DNA of 7,774 bases from Chloroflexota bacterium (GTDB lineage: Bacteria > Chloroflexota > Dehalococcoidia > SM23-28-2 > RBG-16-64-32): assembly GCA_016190405.1 (NCBI GenBank), contig JACPQO010000245.1, positions 1 to 7,774 of the forward strand, read 5' to 3'. Position numbers and translations under genes: made by a program. Shown piece by piece: positions 5,652 to 7,774 of the stretch (position 1 is its first letter; every line of letters begins with the position of its first letter). Below the pieces are notes generated by a model. The model did no database searches. It saw only the letters and a list, made by a program, of their open reading frames with translations, and was not told the DNA's origin.

Positions 5652-5768
5652 CTATACTTGGTGGTGGTATACGGGGAGGTTGGCGAGGCGGACGGATTCG
5701 TCGTGACCGCATATCCGGTCAGGCGTCCGCCCGCAGGGAAGGTCATATGGAAACGATCCTCAAGCTAG
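5652..5768 (+). pseudogene. Truncated RelE/DUF4258-like toxin remnant upstream of DUF2283
   Basis: In the frame running from 5652 to the TAG at 5766-5768 the peptide contains YLVVVYGEV and DGFVVTAYPVRRP, ending GKVIWKRSSS. This looks like the C-terminal strands of small DUF4258/RelE-type proteins, which are often encoded next to DUF2283. An in-frame TGA at 5649-5651 cuts it off; no start codon with a ribosome binding site fits, and an adjacent frame (GDTLIAVGQLDD at 5617-5652) may be more of the same gene after a shift. Its stop lies 22 bases inside the DUF2283 gene, the overlap expected of a coupled pair. The family call is from motif memory and is moderate at best. Confidence 0.42.
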
Positions 5769-5986
5769 ATGACGAGCGCGGCGTCAACTGGGATTACGAC
5801 GAAGAAGCCGACGTCCTCTACATCTCCTTTGGCTCTCCGCGTCCTGGTGTCGGGATAGATATGGGCGAAGGCCTCGTCATCATGCATGACGAGAAGTCAG
5901 GCGAGATCGTGGGAATCACGCTGATTGGCGCTCGCGATATGTTAGAGGCTCGAACGGGCCCCCGCGCGCCTGTCTCCCCCAAGTAG
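5747..5986 (+). CDS. DUF2283 family protein, probable former toxin partner (79 aa)
   Basis: The core YDEEADVLYISFG (about residues 13-25), then GLVIMHDEKSGEIVGITLIGARDM, is the DUF2283 signature: a small beta-rich cytoplasmic protein. The frame extends upstream to an ATG at 5606, but the start at 5747 is chosen because AGGGAAGG lies just before it and the leader residues are Arg/Gly-rich and unlike the family. DUF2283 proteins are often found beside a DUF4258 or other RelE-like gene and are suspected antitoxins, though many stand alone and the biochemical role is not settled. Here the upstream neighbour appears decayed, so this may be an orphan antitoxin. The C-terminus (TGPRAPVSPK) is a short unstructured tail. 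Confidence 0.82.
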   Translation: METILKLDDERGVNWDYDEEADVLYISFGSPRPGVGIDMGEGLVIMHDEKSGEIVGITLIGARDMLEARTGPRAPVSPK

Positions 5987-6046
5987 CCGGCGGTTACGCG
6001 CCATCTGTGGAGGTAGTGGCGTGAACCTATCGGGTGAGCCCCAGAT

Positions 6047-6081
6047 CAGCAGTTCCGCCGGTATGCGGAACATTACTGCTG
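6047..6081. terminator. Stem-loop between convergent genes, possible bidirectional terminator
   Basis: CAGCAG+TTCCGC (6047-6058) pairs with GCGGAA (6065-6070) and CTGCTG (6076-6081) around the loop CGGTAT, with a five-base bulge CATTA. It lies 60 bases after the DUF2283 stop and 33 bases after the stop of the iron-transporter gene on the other strand. There is no U-tract on either side, so termination is an inference from position. Confidence 0.35.
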
Positions 6082-6114
6082 GTTGGTAAACGCGGAGAGT
6101 TCATAGAAGTCCCC

Positions 6115-7266
6115 CTATACCCCCGCCGTTACCCCTACCAGCCGTCCGATGCCGAAGGTCAGCGCCCCGGCCACGGCCCCCAGCGCCAGCTGCCGGGCGC
6201 CGCTGACCAGCGCGCTGCGCCCCGTGAACAGCGATAGGGAGGCGCCGACCGCGAACAGGGCGGCCCCAGCCAGGGCGCCGCTGGCCGCCACGAACGGCGC
6301 GCTGGCGTTGGCGCTGGCGAAGAAGGGGATCACCGGCATCAGCGCCCCCGCGGCGAAAGCCAGGAAGGAGCCGATGGCCGCCCCCCAGGGCGACCCCAGC
6401 TCCGACGGGTCCAGCCCCAGCTCCTCGCGGACCAGGGTGTTCAGCGCTATCTGCGGGTTCTCCATCAGCCGCGCCGCCATGGACTCGGCCTGCTCCTTCG
6501 GCAACCCTTTCGCCTGGTAGATCAACGCCAGCTCCCGCTCCTCTTCCTCCGGCGCGGCTTCCAGTTCACCCTTCTCCAGCTCGATCTGGCGCTCGAACAG
6601 CTCCCGCTGCGCCCGCATGGAGACGTACTCGCCGGCAGCCATGGAGAAGGCGCCGGCCAGCAATCCGGCGACGCCCGCCAGCAGCACGAACTTACCCTCC
6701 GTCTGCGCCCCCGCGAAGCCCATTACCAGCGACGTGTTGGACACCAGGCCGTCGCTGACCCCGAACACGCTGGCCCGCAGGGTGCCGCCGCCCCCTGTGC
6801 GGTGCCACGCCTCGCGCGCGGCGATGTCTGCTGCCGGCTCGATCGCCGGCCGCTGCAACCGCGCCAGAGTCCGGCCGTGCTCGCGCTCGTCGGGGGCGAT
6901 GGCCTGCGCCGCCTCGTCCTGGGCCATGTACATCCCGTAGGCCCCGGCCTCCATGCCCCGCACGATCGCCAGCACGGACCTCGGGCCGAAGCGCCGGGCC
7001 AAGAAGCCGATGAGCCGGATGCGCAGGCTGGGACCGCGCTCCCTCGGCTCGACCCCGGCCTCCCGCAGCTTCTGCCGCCATACGTCGGCGTGCCGCTGCT
7101 CGACCGCCGCCAGTTGCTCGAAGATCGCCCTGCGCCCGGAATCGCGTTCCGCCTCGGCCAGCAGTTGGTAGACAGCGATGCCGTCGATCTCGTCGTCCAG
7201 GTTGGACTGGAAGCGGCGGAGGTCTTCAGGGCTGGCGGTCTGCGTTGGCTTCTGATTCGTGGTCAT
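6115..7266 (-). CDS. Ferritin-like (rubrerythrin)-VIT1/CCC1 fusion, MbfA-type iron exporter (383 aa)
   Basis: Residues 14-140 form a ferritin-like domain with carboxylate/His di-iron ligand patterns: Glu26 in an E-x6-Y motif, ExxH at 56-59 (EQRH), Glu106 (GMEAGAY) and ExxH at 127-130 (EREH). Residues about 163-383 are a VIT1/CCC1 transporter with GVSDGLVSNTSLVMG, AAGEYVSMRAQ, the cytoplasmic acidic region ELEAAPEEEERELALIY and five hydrophobic helices (about 165-185, 193-212, 294-315, 322-345, 355-380). This is the architecture of MbfA, the membrane-bound ferritin that exports iron in rhizobia; Fe(II)/Mn(II) export from the cytoplasm is the likely job. The start at 7266 (MTTNQK) is preferred over 7350: the extra 28 residues are not family-like and a TATGAT box sits 9 bases upstream of 7266. 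No Shine-Dalgarno is visible. The stop codon is at 6115-6117. Confidence 0.9.
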   Translation of the reverse strand: MTTNQKPTQTASPEDLRRFQSNLDDEIDGIAVYQLLAEAERDSGRRAIFEQLAAVEQRHADVWRQKLREAGVEPRERGPSLRIRLIGFLARRFGPRSVLAIVRGMEAGAYGMYMAQDEAAQAIAPDEREHGRTLARLQRPAIEPAADIAAREAWHRTGGGGTLRASVFGVSDGLVSNTSLVMGFAGAQTEGKFVLLAGVAGLLAGAFSMAAGEYVSMRAQRELFERQIELEKGELEAAPEEEERELALIYQAKGLPKEQAESMAARLMENPQIALNTLVREELGLDPSELGSPWGAAIGSFLAFAAGALMPVIPFFASANASAPFVAASGALAGAALFAVGASLSLFTGRSALVSGARQLALGAVAGALTFGIGRLVGVTAGV

Positions 7267-7275
7267 GCCAGTTTC

Positions 7276-7281
7276 ATCATA
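7276..7281 (-). promoter_or_regulatory. Likely leaderless -10 box (TATGAT) for the ferritin-VIT1 gene
   Basis: TATGAT on the minus strand matches TATAAT in five of six bases and ends 9 bases before the ATG at 7266, so transcription would begin at or beside the start codon. No clear -35 hexamer is seen 16-18 bases further upstream (CTCGCC is there instead). Confidence 0.4.
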
Positions 7282-7379
7282 GCGCGCTGGGAGAGCCGGC
7301 GAGATGCGCGAGTCGGGCCATCTCACAGGAGAGCCATCCGCGCCTGTCAATCCGTCTGACCCACCGCCCCCGTGCCTCC

Positions 7380-7438
7380 AGATTCCTTGGCGAAGATGCC
7401 ATTGTGCCCTTCGGGACCATCTCGACGCTCAGAATGAC
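7380..7438. repeat. Possible degenerate interspersed intergenic repeat (AGATTCCTT...CTCAGAATGAC)
   Basis: The ends AGATTCCTT (7380-7388) and GCTCAGAATGAC (7427-7438) recall an intergenic repeat common in some environmental bacterial genomes, whose short form joins AGATTCTT-CGC and CTCAGAATGAC directly. Here the halves are separated by about 38 bases. I see only one copy in the window, so the call rests on memory of that sequence. Confidence 0.28.
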
Positions 7439-7453
7439 TGGAGTGGCCCGCGG

Positions 7454-7774
7454 CTAGACATGGCTCAATGCACCCCCTTCGATCCAGACGACTTGGCCGG
7501 TCATGTACTCCGCCGCGTCCGAGGCGATATACACCACGGCGCCCGCTATCTCATCGGGGCGGGCCAGCCGCTTGTGCGGCAGGTAGCGCTCCATCTGCTG
7601 CCTGGCGTCTTCATCGGCCAGGAGGCCCATCCCCTCCGTCCAGCCGGCGCCGATAGCGTTGACCGTGATCCCGCTCTCGGCCCACTCCAGGGCCAGGGCG
7701 CGCGTCAGGTTGAGGACGGCGGCCTGGGTGGCGCAGTAGGCCGAGCCGTTGATCAGCCCCCGTTCGCCCAGGAC
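7454..7774 (-). CDS. C-terminal part of an SDR oxidoreductase with YCATQ in place of YxxxK (5' end outside the window)
   Basis: The visible 106 residues begin just after the expected catalytic Ser and run to a TAG at 7454-7456. SDR landmarks are SAYCATQAAVLNLTRALALE, GITVNAIGAGWTEG (the post-catalytic PG-type loop), RLARPDEIAGAVVYIASDAA and the C-terminal YMTGQVVWIEGGAL. Tyr is retained (7736-7738), but the position of the catalytic Lys is Gln (CAG, 7724-7726), a one-base change from AAG. The Lys normally binds the nicotinamide ribose and lowers the Tyr pKa, so activity may be reduced, altered or absent. It lies 187 bases upstream of the iron-transporter gene on the same strand, with no sign of a shared function. 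Confidence 0.88.
   Translation of the reverse strand, partial: VLGERGLINGSAYCATQAAVLNLTRALALEWAESGITVNAIGAGWTEGMGLLADEDARQQMERYLPHKRLARPDEIAGAVVYIASDAAEYMTGQVVWIEGGALSHV

Noticed and set aside
5606..5746. Upstream ATG for the DUF2283 protein
   Set aside because: The Gly/Arg-rich leader does not resemble the family, overlaps the toxin-like remnant in another frame, and a good ribosome binding site precedes 5747.

Overview
This is a GC-rich bacterial window. By eye, coding lines in the left part run near 70% G+C; one line I counted, 1141-1200, is 42/60. I read it as accessory chromosome of a Chloroflexota-like (possibly Dehalococcoidia-type) bacterium. The grounds are family-level only: a secreted protein with a Pro-Thr linker and repeated GWNLISLP-type domains, clustered SDR and family III CoA-transferase genes, and a rubrerythrin-VIT1 fusion. 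No rRNA, tRNA, CRISPR array, transposase or phage gene was recognised.

Left block (3-4079, + strand). The C-terminal end of a secreted repeat protein (3-584) is followed by a three-gene metabolic cluster: a complete SDR oxidoreductase (706-1464) and two tandem family III (CaiB/BaiF) CoA-transferases (1524-2729 and 2835-4079). The first CoA-transferase has Gln where the second has the catalytic Asp, so the pair may form a heteromer with one catalytic subunit. Each of the three gaps (585-705, 1465-1523, 2730-2834) carries a 7-base-period tandem array with a GGAAG or GGAAC core. In the third gap two arrays face each other and could fold into a long imperfect hairpin.

Middle block (4080-5986). 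Composition drops here (32/60 G+C in line 4381-4440) and the genes are small, unfamiliar or broken: a six-cysteine lipoprotein (4242-4640, -), a frameshifted zinc-ribbon start (4755-4818, -), a two-helix membrane protein (4923-5582, +), and a decayed toxin-like remnant (5652-5768, +) overlapping a DUF2283 gene (5747-5986, +). The two divergent units are separated by a near-perfect palindrome with a -10-like box facing outward on each side. A 30-base stretch of the second CoA-transferase gene recurs (29/30) at the broken zinc ribbon. The block looks acquired or rearranged. The 162 bases from 4080 to 4241, between convergent stop codons, hold nothing I can name.

Right block (5987-7774, mostly - strand). 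A stem-loop at 6047-6081 lies between the convergent DUF2283 and iron-transporter genes. The large gene at 6115-7266 (-) encodes a ferritin-like domain fused to a VIT1/CCC1 transporter, the MbfA architecture. Its start has a TATGAT box 9 bases upstream and no Shine-Dalgarno, suggesting a leaderless mRNA. Upstream is a 187-base gap with a possible degenerate interspersed repeat. The window ends in the C-terminal part of a second SDR (7454-7774, -) whose YxxxK motif reads YCATQ.
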